Of a DNA stretch of 64,000 nucleotides, positions 19,209 to 27,270 are shown piece by piece; positions within the stretch are counted from its first letter, which is position 1; each line of letters starts with the position of its first letter. Position numbers and translations under genes: made by a program. Source of the DNA: Paenibacillus sp. J2TS4 (GTDB lineage: Bacteria; Bacillota; Bacilli; Paenibacillales; NBRC-103111); NCBI RefSeq assembly GCF_018403245.1, contig NZ_BOSH01000001.1:496001-560000 (forward strand). Reading direction: 5' to 3'. Under the pieces are notes generated by a model, which worked only from the letters and a program-made list of their open reading frames with translations, was not told where the DNA came from and made no database searches.

Positions 19209-19239
19209 TGTATAAAAATGTATTATAATGTATAAAAAG
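19209..19239 (+). promoter_or_regulatory. Candidate promoter with 20-bp spaced direct repeats
   Basis: TGTATAAAAA occurs at 19209-19218 and again at 19229-19238, flanking a perfect TATAAT at 19224-19229, about 27 bases before the phosphorylase start. The TATAAT is a good -10; no strong -35 is visible, which fits an activator-dependent promoter. The spacing of two helical turns would suit a regulator. Inference from spacing only. Confidence 0.4.
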
Positions 19240-19255
19240 TCAGGGGAGTGATCCT

Positions 19256-20035
19256 ATGTCTTATCGATATATTACTCCAGAGCAGGTTATGAAAAATCGT
19301 TTTAACCATTTTCCGCGGCCCCGATGGAAGACTGCTGTGTTATGCTTTCGTGATTATAGAGGCTCCCAAGTGCTGGTTCAAGGCTTTAAAGCCGCTCCCG
19401 TTGGTTATAAAGTGCTGTATGGCATGGAAGAACATGAAGGGTCGCCTTTTGTTTATGAAGCTGCTGTCGCCGGTGAACCGATTGGAATTGTTACTCGTTG
19501 TCAGTGGGGAGGTCCCCAGGCGGCCATCCTCGTAGAAGAACTGGCTGAGCTTGGCGTCCGATATATAATTGGATATGGAGCGGCAGGTTCCATTCGCCAA
19601 TCTATCGCGCAGGGGGAGCAGCTAGTCGCGAATTCGGCAATGGCCGGCGACGGCACCAGTCGAGCGTATAGGTCTGACGCTGAGAAGCTGCTTACAGGTT
19701 CTCCCGAGCTGATTCGATTGGCTAAAGAAGCGGCAGGTGCACTTGGCTTCCCCCTCCGGGAAGCGGTGGCCGTTACGGCAGATGCGTTGTACCGGGAGAC
19801 CGACGAATGGGTGGAGGCGTGCCTTCAAAAAGGAGCGGACGTGGTGAATATGGAGACCGGCCCGCTCTATGCGGCTGCTGCCGCATGCGGTGTCCGGAGC
19901 GTATGGCTCGGCCATGTGAGTGATTGTCTCGTCCGGGAGAAATGGCATGACTGGCATGTCGATCTAATCGGCATGGCTGAGGCTACATCACAAATCGCAT
20001 TAGGGCTGGCCCAGCGTTTGGCGGAAATGGGCTGA
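19256..20035 (+). CDS. Nucleoside phosphorylase (PNP/UDP family)
   Basis: A 259-residue cytosolic enzyme of the purine/uridine phosphorylase family, which splits nucleosides with phosphate into base and ribose-1-phosphate. Family features include the glycine-rich phosphate-binding region with CFRDYRGS near residue 25, YIIGYGAAGSI at about 105 and the nucleoside-contacting DVVNMETGPLYAAAAACGV at about 195. The length is typical of the trimeric/hexameric fold. AGGGGAG precedes the ATG. It stands alone between a terminator and an unrelated membrane protein, so its exact substrate (uridine, inosine or another) cannot be told. Confidence 0.85.
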   Translation: MSYRYITPEQVMKNRFNHFPRPRWKTAVLCFRDYRGSQVLVQGFKAAPVGYKVLYGMEEHEGSPFVYEAAVAGEPIGIVTRCQWGGPQAAILVEELAELGVRYIIGYGAAGSIRQSIAQGEQLVANSAMAGDGTSRAYRSDAEKLLTGSPELIRLAKEAAGALGFPLREAVAVTADALYRETDEWVEACLQKGADVVNMETGPLYAAAAACGVRSVWLGHVSDCLVREKWHDWHVDLIGMAEATSQIALGLAQRLAEMG

Positions 20036-20237
20036 GCGTGTCTATTGGATGACGACGGCCCAAACCATCCTACTCTCTCACCCTTCCCGGATCTGTTGCG
20101 ATGATGGCTGGGGTGATCAGCTCTCATAGTCTTTTTAGTGACGGGAGGTTCCATTAGGCGATCTAACCCTTTACAATGAGTATAGGAACGATAGATAAGA
20201 TGGCATGGTTTCCTATAGATGAAAGGGATGTTGGATA

Positions 20238-20720
20238 ATGGATTGGTTTAGCGGGGTTAATGAAATCTGGGGCTATGTGCTTGTTTTTTTGTTGGCGGCG
20301 GCCCCATGGCTGGAGGTCTTCCTGGTTGTTCCGCTTGGCATCATAGCTGGCTTGTCTCCCGTTCCGGTAGCTTTGCTTGGTTTCGCCGGGAATTTTATTC
20401 CATTAATTCTCATTACGTTCTTATTTCAAAAATGGACGGAATGGAGAGCGAAGCGAAGAGGAACGACGGTGGAGGAGCAGATGCATTCACGCAAACGCTC
20501 GAGAGCCAAGCGGATTTGGGATCGCTTCGGCATGCCTGGACTCGCCCTGCTTGCACCGGCAATCGTCGGAACGGACATTGCTACAATTCTGGCACTATCC
20601 TTCGGATCGCCGAAGAAGTCCGTGCTGATCTGGATGACGATCAGTTTGGCGATTTGGACCGTGCTGCTTGCCTACGGAACGGTTTACGGGCTGTTCTTCA
20701 TCGATTTTTTTCGAGGCTAA
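20238..20720 (+). CDS. Small multidrug export protein-like membrane protein
   Basis: A 160-residue membrane protein with about four hydrophobic segments (roughly 12-35, 38-58, 98-120 and 133-156) separated by a basic cytoplasmic loop (RAKRRGTTVEEQMHSRKRSRAKR). The N-terminal stretch AAAPWLEVFLVVPLGIIAGL is the hallmark of the COG2426 family, labelled putative small multi-drug export proteins; real function is poorly known. A clear terminator follows. Confidence 0.75.
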   Translation: MDWFSGVNEIWGYVLVFLLAAAPWLEVFLVVPLGIIAGLSPVPVALLGFAGNFIPLILITFLFQKWTEWRAKRRGTTVEEQMHSRKRSRAKRIWDRFGMPGLALLAPAIVGTDIATILALSFGSPKKSVLIWMTISLAIWTVLLAYGTVYGLFFIDFFRG

Positions 20721-20759
20721 ACCGGTCTCCTCATTTTTGAATAATGAGCTCAATCTTTT

Positions 20760-20784
20760 CCCGCCAGGTGCGGGTTATTTTTTT
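20760..20784 (+). terminator. Rho-independent terminator
   Basis: CCCGC (20760-20764) and GCGGG (20770-20774) enclose CAGGT and are followed by TTATTTTTTT. It ends the small export protein gene. Confidence 0.85.
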
Positions 20785-20991
20785 ACGAACTTCAGACTAT
20801 ATGTTTACCTCAAACTTTTACAATTAAGAAAAAGGTCCTGGGTCAAAAAGTTCATAAAAATAAACAAACTTATGTAAAAGTAGGAAAAATGGGTTACTAA
20901 TTCTACAGCTTTGGTTTATAATACTCTTGATTGGAAAAGTCGGCCAAATTTATGATTCTTTAGTATTATGAATCGAAGGGGTGCTGTAGGA

Positions 20992-21450
20992 ATGAAGGCG
21001 GAATATATAAATTCTTTTTTGGAATCTGCTGCTTCAGTATTAGAACAACTAATTCAAGTTCGTCCTATGATAGGTCAGCATGGGGTTAAGGAAATGGTCA
21101 TGCTGGATAATTATGTATGGATTCAGATCGGATTGACAGGACAGATGGACGGAGATGTTATGTTTGGCTTGCATGAGGGAGTTGCCTTGAAGCTCGTATC
21201 GGCTATGATGGGCGGTTTTGTCCTGACAGAGTTGGATGATATCGGCCGCAGCGCCATTTCGGAGTTGGGGAATATGATTAGCGGAAACGCCAGCACCCTT
21301 CTATTTAATCAAGGTTTAACGGTAGATATTACTCCACCTCAGATTATTTTACCGGCGAGCACCAAGATTTGGACTCCTAAAAGAGCCTTGTCTGTCCCTT
21401 TAATGATGGATGGGATCGGTGAGTTGGACATTCAGGTTGTCGTCGCTTAA
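20992..21450 (+). CDS. cheX: CheX-like chemotaxis phosphatase
   Basis: A 152-residue cytoplasmic protein matching CheX/CheC-type phosphatases, which remove phosphate from CheY and so end a chemotactic signal. The active-site pattern with Glu and Asn is seen in SAISELGNMISGNAS at about residue 85-100. The ATG at 20992 is preferred to the ATG at 20968 because GAAGGGG and GTAGG lie between them. A TATAAT box occurs at 20917-20922. It is not next to other chemotaxis genes; the only chemoreceptor in the window is 25 kb away. A terminator follows. Confidence 0.8.
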   Translation: MKAEYINSFLESAASVLEQLIQVRPMIGQHGVKEMVMLDNYVWIQIGLTGQMDGDVMFGLHEGVALKLVSAMMGGFVLTELDDIGRSAISELGNMISGNASTLLFNQGLTVDITPPQIILPASTKIWTPKRALSVPLMMDGIGELDIQVVVA

Positions 21451-21520
21451 GGGATAAGGACCTGACTTTGTAGCGCCAGCTTACCAAAATAATTGTTTGT
21501 AAATAGATAATGCAGATGAG

Positions 21521-21545
21521 AGGAGGCCTTCGGGCCTTCTATTTT
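21521..21545 (+). terminator. Rho-independent terminator
   Basis: AGGAGGCC and GGCCTTCT pair (one G-T wobble) around a TTCG tetraloop, followed by ATTTT. It ends the cheX transcript. Confidence 0.8.
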
Positions 21546-21638
21546 GCTTTGTATTCATCTACCTGTTTTGTTAGACTATGGAATAGGGGCTTACCGTTTA
21601 TTGTTGCTGCATTCAACCGATCATTGCGAGGGATGTTT

Positions 21639-22421
21639 ATGTCGAAATCATTTGCCGGCCAAATCATAGTCATTACAGGGGCTTCCAGCGGGATCGGTGC
21701 GCTGCTTTCCCAAAACTTAGCCGCTAGGGGAGCTTATCCAATCATGCTGGCGCGTTCGGAAGACAAGCTGCGCCAATTATCGCGAAATATTAAGGGGGAG
21801 CATGAGTGGATGCTGGTCGATGTCCGCGACTCCGATCAGGTTCAACGCGCGTTTCAATCGATTCTGCACAAGCATGGACAATGCGACGTACTCGTTAACA
21901 ACGCCGGATACGGACAGTTTGAACGGCTTGAGGATGCCTCTTTGGATACTATTGAAGATATGATGAATGTTAATTACTTAGGAATGGTAAGGTGCACGAA
22001 AGAAGTGCTCCCCCATATGCTCCAACGGGGCAGTGGACAGATTGTGAATATAGCTTCGATGGCAGGAAAGGTAGGCTCGGCCAAATCAAGCGGCTATTCT
22101 GCGACCAAGCATGCCGTGCTTGGGTTCACTAACTGTCTTCGGCAAGAGCTGGCAGGTGCCGGGATCACGATTTCGGCAGTGAATCCAGGGCCTATCGACA
22201 CCCCATTCTTTGACCGTGCGGATCCAAGTGGGCAATATGTGAACAATATATCGTGGTTTATGCTCAAGCCTGAGCAAGTCGTCGAGGCGATCATCCGGGT
22301 CATTCTCCGCAAAAAAGCAGAGGTGGATCTTCCTTTTATCGCTGGAGCCGGCAGCAAAATATACCAGTTATTTCCCAGACTGGCGGATCGGTTGTTTGGC
22401 AGAATCATGAATAAAAAATAA
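21639..22421 (+). CDS. Short-chain dehydrogenase/reductase (SDR) family oxidoreductase
   Basis: A 260-residue classical SDR. The cofactor motif TGASSGIG is near residue 13, NNAGYG near 88, and the catalytic Ser and YxxxK pair appear as IASMAGK and GYSATK at about 138-155. Such enzymes reduce or oxidise carbonyls with NAD(P)H. The ATG at 21639 is chosen because GAGGGA precedes it and the upstream part of the frame overlaps the terminator of the previous gene. No operon partner; substrate unknown. Confidence 0.85.
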   Translation: MSKSFAGQIIVITGASSGIGALLSQNLAARGAYPIMLARSEDKLRQLSRNIKGEHEWMLVDVRDSDQVQRAFQSILHKHGQCDVLVNNAGYGQFERLEDASLDTIEDMMNVNYLGMVRCTKEVLPHMLQRGSGQIVNIASMAGKVGSAKSSGYSATKHAVLGFTNCLRQELAGAGITISAVNPGPIDTPFFDRADPSGQYVNNISWFMLKPEQVVEAIIRVILRKKAEVDLPFIAGAGSKIYQLFPRLADRLFGRIMNKK

Positions 22422-22523
22422 TAGTTGCGGTATCATCAGGTCTGGTGCAATATATGACCGTTGGACTTCTGCTCTGGTTAAAGGAACGATCCAAGAAACC
22501 AACTACCAACTTCAGGAGGAATC

Positions 22524-23483
22524 ATGACGAGCGACAGGTTTAAGGATATAGAGAAGGGCTTATCGGGATCGGGCCAAGGAGAGAAGAAGCCGGAGCAGAA
22601 AAAATATAGAGGCGAAGGTTGTCAGGCTAAAGGATTAGGTGAAACAGGGCTTGCAGGCCAAGGGGCCGGCCTTACTTCACACAGCTATCCGGACGGCTGC
22701 ATTGTGCAGAAGGAGCGTCTGGAGAGATCGACGCGTTGGATGACCGCTTATAAGGTCACTTATGCGAGTCAGGGATTGCTCGTTAAGGGGTACCTCATCC
22801 TGCCTGAACAAGGGCTTCCCCTGCCGGGACTTCTGTACTGTCGCGGAGGGATCGGGCGTGTCGGGATGGTCCAGCTTTCCCGGGCGATGGCGCTTGCCAA
22901 GCTGGGCTACGTCGTATTTGCTCCATTCTATCGCGGGAATGAAGGCGGAGAGGGAAGAGACGAGTTCGGCGGGGCGGATCGACAGGATGTCTTCAGCGCT
23001 CTTACTCTGCTGCGTTCGCTTAACGAAACGACAAGCGATCCGATATCGGTCATCGGCTTCTCCCGCGGAGCGGTCATGGCGCTGTTGGCTGCCAAGAAAT
23101 GTACCGGGATAGGACCTGTTGTAGTATGGAGCGGGGTAAGCGACCTGAGGCTTACATATGAAGAAAGAGTCGACCTGCGGCGGATGCTCAAACGGGTCGT
23201 GGGCCATCCGCGCAAGGAGCCGGATAAATACATCGATAGATCACCGGTAGAGTGGGCAGAGCAGGTGAATTCACCGATTTTGATTATCCATGGAAGCGAG
23301 GATGATCATGTTAGCCCTGAGCATGCGTATCGGTTGGCCCGGGCCTTGCAGGCGGCAGGAAAGGAACATAGCTTGCTGATACGGGAAGGGCTGGGCCATC
23401 GCTTCCCCAAAGTAGAAGATGAACAAACGATGATGACGATTCATCTATGGATTCAGAGAAAATTAACGCAGAGTAGTAAATAA
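22524..23483 (+). CDS. Alpha/beta hydrolase, prolyl-oligopeptidase (S9)-like
   Basis: A 319-residue serine hydrolase. The nucleophile elbow GFSRGAV places Ser near residue 180, the acid is in HGSEDDHVSP at about 260 and the histidine in GLGHRFP at about 293, in the order expected of an S9-type alpha/beta hydrolase. The first 50 residues are low-complexity, charged and glycine-rich, without a signal peptide. CAGGAGGA precedes the ATG. It may act on acyl-peptides or esters; the substrate is unknown. Confidence 0.8.
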   Translation: MTSDRFKDIEKGLSGSGQGEKKPEQKKYRGEGCQAKGLGETGLAGQGAGLTSHSYPDGCIVQKERLERSTRWMTAYKVTYASQGLLVKGYLILPEQGLPLPGLLYCRGGIGRVGMVQLSRAMALAKLGYVVFAPFYRGNEGGEGRDEFGGADRQDVFSALTLLRSLNETTSDPISVIGFSRGAVMALLAAKKCTGIGPVVVWSGVSDLRLTYEERVDLRRMLKRVVGHPRKEPDKYIDRSPVEWAEQVNSPILIIHGSEDDHVSPEHAYRLARALQAAGKEHSLLIREGLGHRFPKVEDEQTMMTIHLWIQRKLTQSSK

Positions 23484-23840
23484 GTTCAAGCTTAGATAGT
23501 TTTATCGTTTTAGCCGTTGAACCGTCCTCATGTAATATGAAGCGTGTCCAAAGGCGCCTTCGATTTGCCACCCTGCCTTACCTTCAAATGAGCGGGCGCT
23601 TATGGAAGCCTTGTTCCCTTCCTGAAAATTTCCAGATCAAGAAGAGATAACCTACATTCTATTTCCTATCCTATTTTGCGGAGATCAATGGGGTCCGAGG
23701 CAGCGGATTTTCACCTCGCCCCAGCTTTCAAATTGGATGGAAGAGTGGAACTTCCAACGGCTAAGGAATATGAAACAAATGTTTGTTTTTGTAAAATATA
23801 GACGATCTATACGGATGCGGTCGCACAGTGGGGGAACGTT
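23484..23840. other. Intergenic region upstream of the ECF sigma gene
   Basis: 357 bases without a supportable gene. It has an AT-rich stretch (about 23760-23805) that probably holds the promoter of the sigma factor gene, but I cannot define -35/-10 elements with confidence. No terminator with a T-run is evident after the hydrolase gene. Confidence 0.4.
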
Positions 23841-24413
23841 ATGCCTAGGCACTTAATCCTTTTATATACCGCCGATTTCTATTCCTTGACTGAGTCGCTC
23901 CAGCAAGAAGTATATCGGGAATATTATATGCTGGTCTATCCGATGGTTTATGCTATCATCAGAGATCACGGAGCGGCGGAGGATATTATACAAGACGCCT
24001 TTATGAGAGCGATAGAAAGAGCGAAGCAAATTGAAGAGCCGGAGAAGCTGGCCGGCTGGTTGAAAACGCTGACAAAAAATTTTGCGATAAGTTTTTTAAG
24101 AAAATGGAGTCGGCAGCGTGATGAATTGCTTTCTGATGATGTCTTTTTATATAAGGAGGTTTCCTCGAACGAAATTGGGCTTTCTGTAGAGAAAGAAGTG
24201 GAGATTAAGATGATGAAGGAGGCCATTTCCCGCTATTTGGATCAATTGAAGCCTGAATATCGGCAAATTATGGAGATGAGATGGATCTATAATCTGTCTT
24301 ATAAAGAGATGGCTGACGTATTGGGTTTAACAGAAGGCAGTATACGGCAGAAATTATTTCGTGCGCGGGAAGCAGTCAAAAATAAATTGAAGGAGGAGTG
24401 GGGAAACCGATGA
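23841..24413 (+). CDS. ECF-type RNA polymerase sigma factor
   Basis: A 190-residue sigma-70 family protein with region 2 at about 25-90 (YAIIRDHGAAEDIIQDAFMR, then KLAGWLKTLTKNFAISFLRK) and region 4 at about 130-185 (YRQIMEMRWIYNLSYKEMAD, LGLTEGSIRQKLFRARE). It would redirect RNA polymerase to a small regulon when released by its anti-sigma. GGGGGAA precedes the ATG. Its stop overlaps the start of the downstream gene as ATGA, the usual layout of sigma and cognate anti-sigma. Confidence 0.9.
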   Translation: MPRHLILLYTADFYSLTESLQQEVYREYYMLVYPMVYAIIRDHGAAEDIIQDAFMRAIERAKQIEEPEKLAGWLKTLTKNFAISFLRKWSRQRDELLSDDVFLYKEVSSNEIGLSVEKEVEIKMMKEAISRYLDQLKPEYRQIMEMRWIYNLSYKEMADVLGLTEGSIRQKLFRAREAVKNKLKEEWGNR

Positions 24414-25222
24414 AGAATGAGGAAGAATGGGATCGGCTGCTGGATTCGGTCTTCGAAGATGCGGTACGGGAGAACTATCGCTGTGAAGTGCCGGATCCTG
24501 CCCCCTCTTGGGAGAAGGTGAGGGAAAGACTGAAGGCCGAGAAGAGGAAGAGAGTGAGAAGAAGCTGGCGGATTAGGGTATCAGCCATTGCGGCTTCTTT
24601 AATAATCGGAGCCTTTATATTCGGGTCACCCCAGATGACGAATGCTTTCGAGCCTATAGGTTTAATGTTTAAGCAATTGACCGGAAATATGCTTTCGTTC
24701 TTCTATGGAGAGAGCGGGTTGGAGAAACAAACGGAGGCGAGAACTTCCCCGCCGCCTCTGGATGATATATCCCCTTCTCCTCATGCAGTGGGAAGCGACA
24801 ATTCCGATGCCGATGGACCGAGAGTTACGAATACGCTCAAGACGACCTTGGAAGAAGCGAGGCAAAGATCCGCTGTGCCATTGTTGGAACCGCAGTATGT
24901 AATAGCTGGATATAAACTGGATTCGGTGAAGCTTTCCCTGGATCAGAACGGAACCGCGTTGGATACGGTCATGTACTATATGAATGAAGAAGGAAGCTTT
25001 TATCTGGTAACCCAGAGCCATCTGGAGTTAAATACGAGCTTATCGACGGTGTATGACGACAATGACCAGGTTAAGGATATAACGATTAATGGCTTCAAAG
25101 GCGCATTGATTCAGGGCAGCGTGAGTCATTATTTACTTCTGGCCGGTAATGATACCCTAATTAAAATCACCGGTTCTATGAGCGTTGAAGATATGATCAA
25201 AATCGCTGAAAGCTTGAAATAA
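24410..25222 (+). CDS. Anti-sigma factor-like membrane protein with DUF4367-type domain
   Basis: A 270-residue protein starting at the ATG of the ATGA overlap with the sigma gene (an in-frame GTG at 24398 sits directly on the ribosome site). An acidic N-terminal cytoplasmic region (about 1-55) would bind the sigma factor, one membrane span lies at about 58-78, and the extracytoplasmic C-terminal half resembles DUF4367 (LLEPQYVIAGYKLDSVKL, YYMNEEGSFYLVTQ). Inferred role: senses an envelope signal and holds the sigma factor inactive. Confidence 0.8.
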   Translation: MKNEEEWDRLLDSVFEDAVRENYRCEVPDPAPSWEKVRERLKAEKRKRVRRSWRIRVSAIAASLIIGAFIFGSPQMTNAFEPIGLMFKQLTGNMLSFFYGESGLEKQTEARTSPPPLDDISPSPHAVGSDNSDADGPRVTNTLKTTLEEARQRSAVPLLEPQYVIAGYKLDSVKLSLDQNGTALDTVMYYMNEEGSFYLVTQSHLELNTSLSTVYDDNDQVKDITINGFKGALIQGSVSHYLLLAGNDTLIKITGSMSVEDMIKIAESLK

Positions 25223-25256
25223 CTTCGTCTTTGCATTCTCTTTGCGTGCTGTACAC

Positions 25257-25518
25257 TATATACACGGCACTAAAGAATTTATAGATCATGGAGTGGAGAA
25301 AGAAAGATGCTTCCAGGGCGAGTTTTGGCTTTGTATTCCTACCATCCGAAGGCCCATCCAGTAAATAAGGAGCTAGGTTTGGTTGGGGTCCCCGAAAAGT
25401 ACCTGGAATCACTTCGAAGCCTATCTTCACTTTTTGGGGAAATAGTTTAGATGTTTGAAGCTTCGGAGGCACTTTCCTTCGGAACGGAATGATCGCTTTC
25501 TTTAGTGCCATTTATATA
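25257..25518. repeat. Structured repeat element, copy A (possible RNA or hairpin DNA element)
   Basis: A 262-base element bounded by TATATA and by inverted GGCACTAAAGAA (25266-25277) and TTCTTTAGTGCC (25498-25509). It shares a 58-base block (25293-25350) and a 44-base block (25449-25492) with copy B at 53247-53441, both identical between copies. The terminal stem differs in sequence from copy B yet still pairs. Between the blocks copy A has 88 bases where copy B has 20. It lies between convergent genes. Confidence 0.8.
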
Positions 25519-25532
25519 ATACATGATAAAGA

Positions 25533-25570
25533 AGAGCAAGGTCGGAAATCATCATTTCCGACCTTGCTCT
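25533..25570 (-). terminator. Strong hairpin, terminator of the convergent minus-strand gene
   Basis: AGAGCAAGGTCGGAAAT (25533-25549) pairs perfectly over 17 bp with 25554-25570 around a CATC loop. On the minus strand it is followed by TTCTTTAT, and it sits 20 bases beyond the stop of the secreted protein gene. Confidence 0.85.
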
Positions 25571-25589
25571 ATCAAAGCTGAAAACTGCC

Positions 25590-26129
25590 CTACTGAAGCA
25601 GAATAGTCTTGGAATAACTGTAGCCACTTTCAAAATCTGTTCCCTGAATCACCCAATGATAGCCCTTCACGCGGTAGTAATAGCCGGATGTGCTGGTACG
25701 GGAGTCGGCTCCATATACGGTGACATCGTTATTCGCTTTAAACTCGTTTTCCTTTAAATCAATCCAGTCCTGGCCGGTCCACATTTGCAGGGTTAGCTTG
25801 ATTGCGATCGTACTTACTATTTGCGTGGCAAAGGTGCTGCCGGAGAAGCCAATACTTCCGTTTCCTCTATCCGTGATTGTCAGGTCTCCATAGTCGAGGT
25901 ACTTATGCCAAGGTTCAAACTTGTAAGTTCCGATTCCCCCCAAACCCATCTCGAAATCCCGGATGAATACAGTCCCGTGATGCATGTCGGATTCCGGGGG
26001 CGGAGGAGTTTTGGCTCCATTCGGATAGAGAGCTTCCGATTGTGCGCTGGCAGCTGTAGAGAAGGCAAAGCAGAGAATAAGGGCAACAGTGAGCAGAAAA
26101 GATGGTTTGAACATGCGATTTCGGTTCAT
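25590..26129 (-). CDS. Secreted hypothetical protein
   Basis: A 179-residue protein with a clear signal peptide (about 1-29, cleaved near ASAQS). The mature part is rich in aromatic residues, Gly, Ser and Thr, with a probable beta-sheet layout (YDYGDL-like strands, IGFSGSTFATQ, TSGYYYRVKGYHWV). It resembles small exported proteins of unknown function in Bacillus and Paenibacillus (DUF6147 is possible), but I cannot assign it firmly. GGGAGG precedes the ATG at eight bases and a strong terminator follows, so it is a monocistronic, probably real gene. Confidence 0.7.
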   Translation of the reverse strand: MNRNRMFKPSFLLTVALILCFAFSTAASAQSEALYPNGAKTPPPPESDMHHGTVFIRDFEMGLGGIGTYKFEPWHKYLDYGDLTITDRGNGSIGFSGSTFATQIVSTIAIKLTLQMWTGQDWIDLKENEFKANNDVTVYGADSRTSTSGYYYRVKGYHWVIQGTDFESGYSYSKTILLQ

Positions 26130-26285
26130 TCAAAATACCTCCCATAAATATATTTTTTTGTATATCTTACATATATTGGACGCTTTTACCATATGGGAAG
26201 TTTCTCCAAATCTATGAAATAATTGTGAACAATTTGTGAAATCTCCTAAACTATCACTCACTTTTTATCTACCAGAGGCCTACAG

Positions 26286-27104
26286 TCAAACCCGGTTCGT
26301 TCTGCGAAATTCGGATGGCGTCATATTGAGCTTTTGAGTAAACAACCGGCTAATATAGTATCCGTTCTGATAGCCGCATCGTTCCGCAATCTCGTCGAGC
26401 GTCAAATCGCTCTCCCGCAGCAAGGCGCAAGCTTGATTCAAGCGAATCGAAATGAGATAGTCCACAGGGGTCGTCTGATAGGCTGCGTGAAATTTCCGCG
26501 AAAACTGCACCGGAGTTAATCCTAGCGAAGCGGATATCGTCCCCAGATTCAAAGGCCCGAGCGCCTTCTGCCGGATCATCAGCGCAGCTTGGTCCATAAG
26601 CGGGTCCTCCGTTGCCTTGCCGGTCGGAAGCAGCGCGGGATGCTGTTCGGCGCAATACATCAGCCAGCAATCGCCCAGCAGATGGTTTTTCCAAAAACGG
26701 ACAGACGGCTCCGCTGTAATTGGCAAGGAACGTAAATAAGCACAGATGGATTTCAATCGGTTTATGTCCCGGATGGCGACTTTCCCCGCGAGAAGGAATT
26801 CCAGCTTCATCCCGGCGGGGCTCTCTTCGAAAGCGGGGTCCGCCCAAGCCCAATTAAACATAAACATGTGAAACGACAGCGGCGTGATGGTTCTTCGCTG
26901 AAAAGGCACGTTCGGCGGACAGAAGACGAGGCTGCCAGAGGATGCCTCTCCTTTACTTTCTCCGATCCCATAGGCAAAGGAGCCGTTTTCAACAACGAAT
27001 AAGCACCATTGGTTGTACGTATCCGTCTCATATAGAAACTCTGCTTTCCTATTCCAATATACGTGGGTATGAAGCACAGGTGTGAACTGCCATATTTGCT
27101 GCAT
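26286..27104 (-). CDS. AraC family transcriptional regulator
   Basis: A 272-residue regulator. The cupin-like effector half spans about 1-135 (VENGSFAYGIGESKGEASSG) and the AraC DNA-binding half about 165-270, with HTH segments LGTISASLGLTPVQFSRKF and LDEIAERCGYQNGYYISRLF. The ATG at 27104 is preceded by GGAGGAGGG. The open frame continues upstream to 27542 but that part lies antisense to the FAD enzyme gene and has no family features. It is divergent from that gene and probably controls it in response to a sugar or related ligand. Confidence 0.85.
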   Translation of the reverse strand: MQQIWQFTPVLHTHVYWNRKAEFLYETDTYNQWCLFVVENGSFAYGIGESKGEASSGSLVFCPPNVPFQRRTITPLSFHMFMFNWAWADPAFEESPAGMKLEFLLAGKVAIRDINRLKSICAYLRSLPITAEPSVRFWKNHLLGDCWLMYCAEQHPALLPTGKATEDPLMDQAALMIRQKALGPLNLGTISASLGLTPVQFSRKFHAAYQTTPVDYLISIRLNQACALLRESDLTLDEIAERCGYQNGYYISRLFTQKLNMTPSEFRRTNRV

Positions 27105-27270
27105 CGGATGGCCCTCCTCCTTGGCCGGGAAAAGTCTGTGCGACTCTTCCATCTGCTGAAATAATGTATAACATGTAGTATAAAATAGTGCATTAAAAAT
27201 GAACAGCGATCCCTTTAGGATTGAAAATAAAGACAAATCCATAATAGACAACAGGAAAGAAGGAATCGTT

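Noticed and set aside
20668..20877. 69-codon frame after the small export protein
   Set aside because: It runs through the terminator hairpin at 20760-20784 and has no ribosome site.
22677..23207. 176-codon minus-strand frame
   Set aside because: Antisense to the alpha/beta hydrolase, which has an intact catalytic triad.
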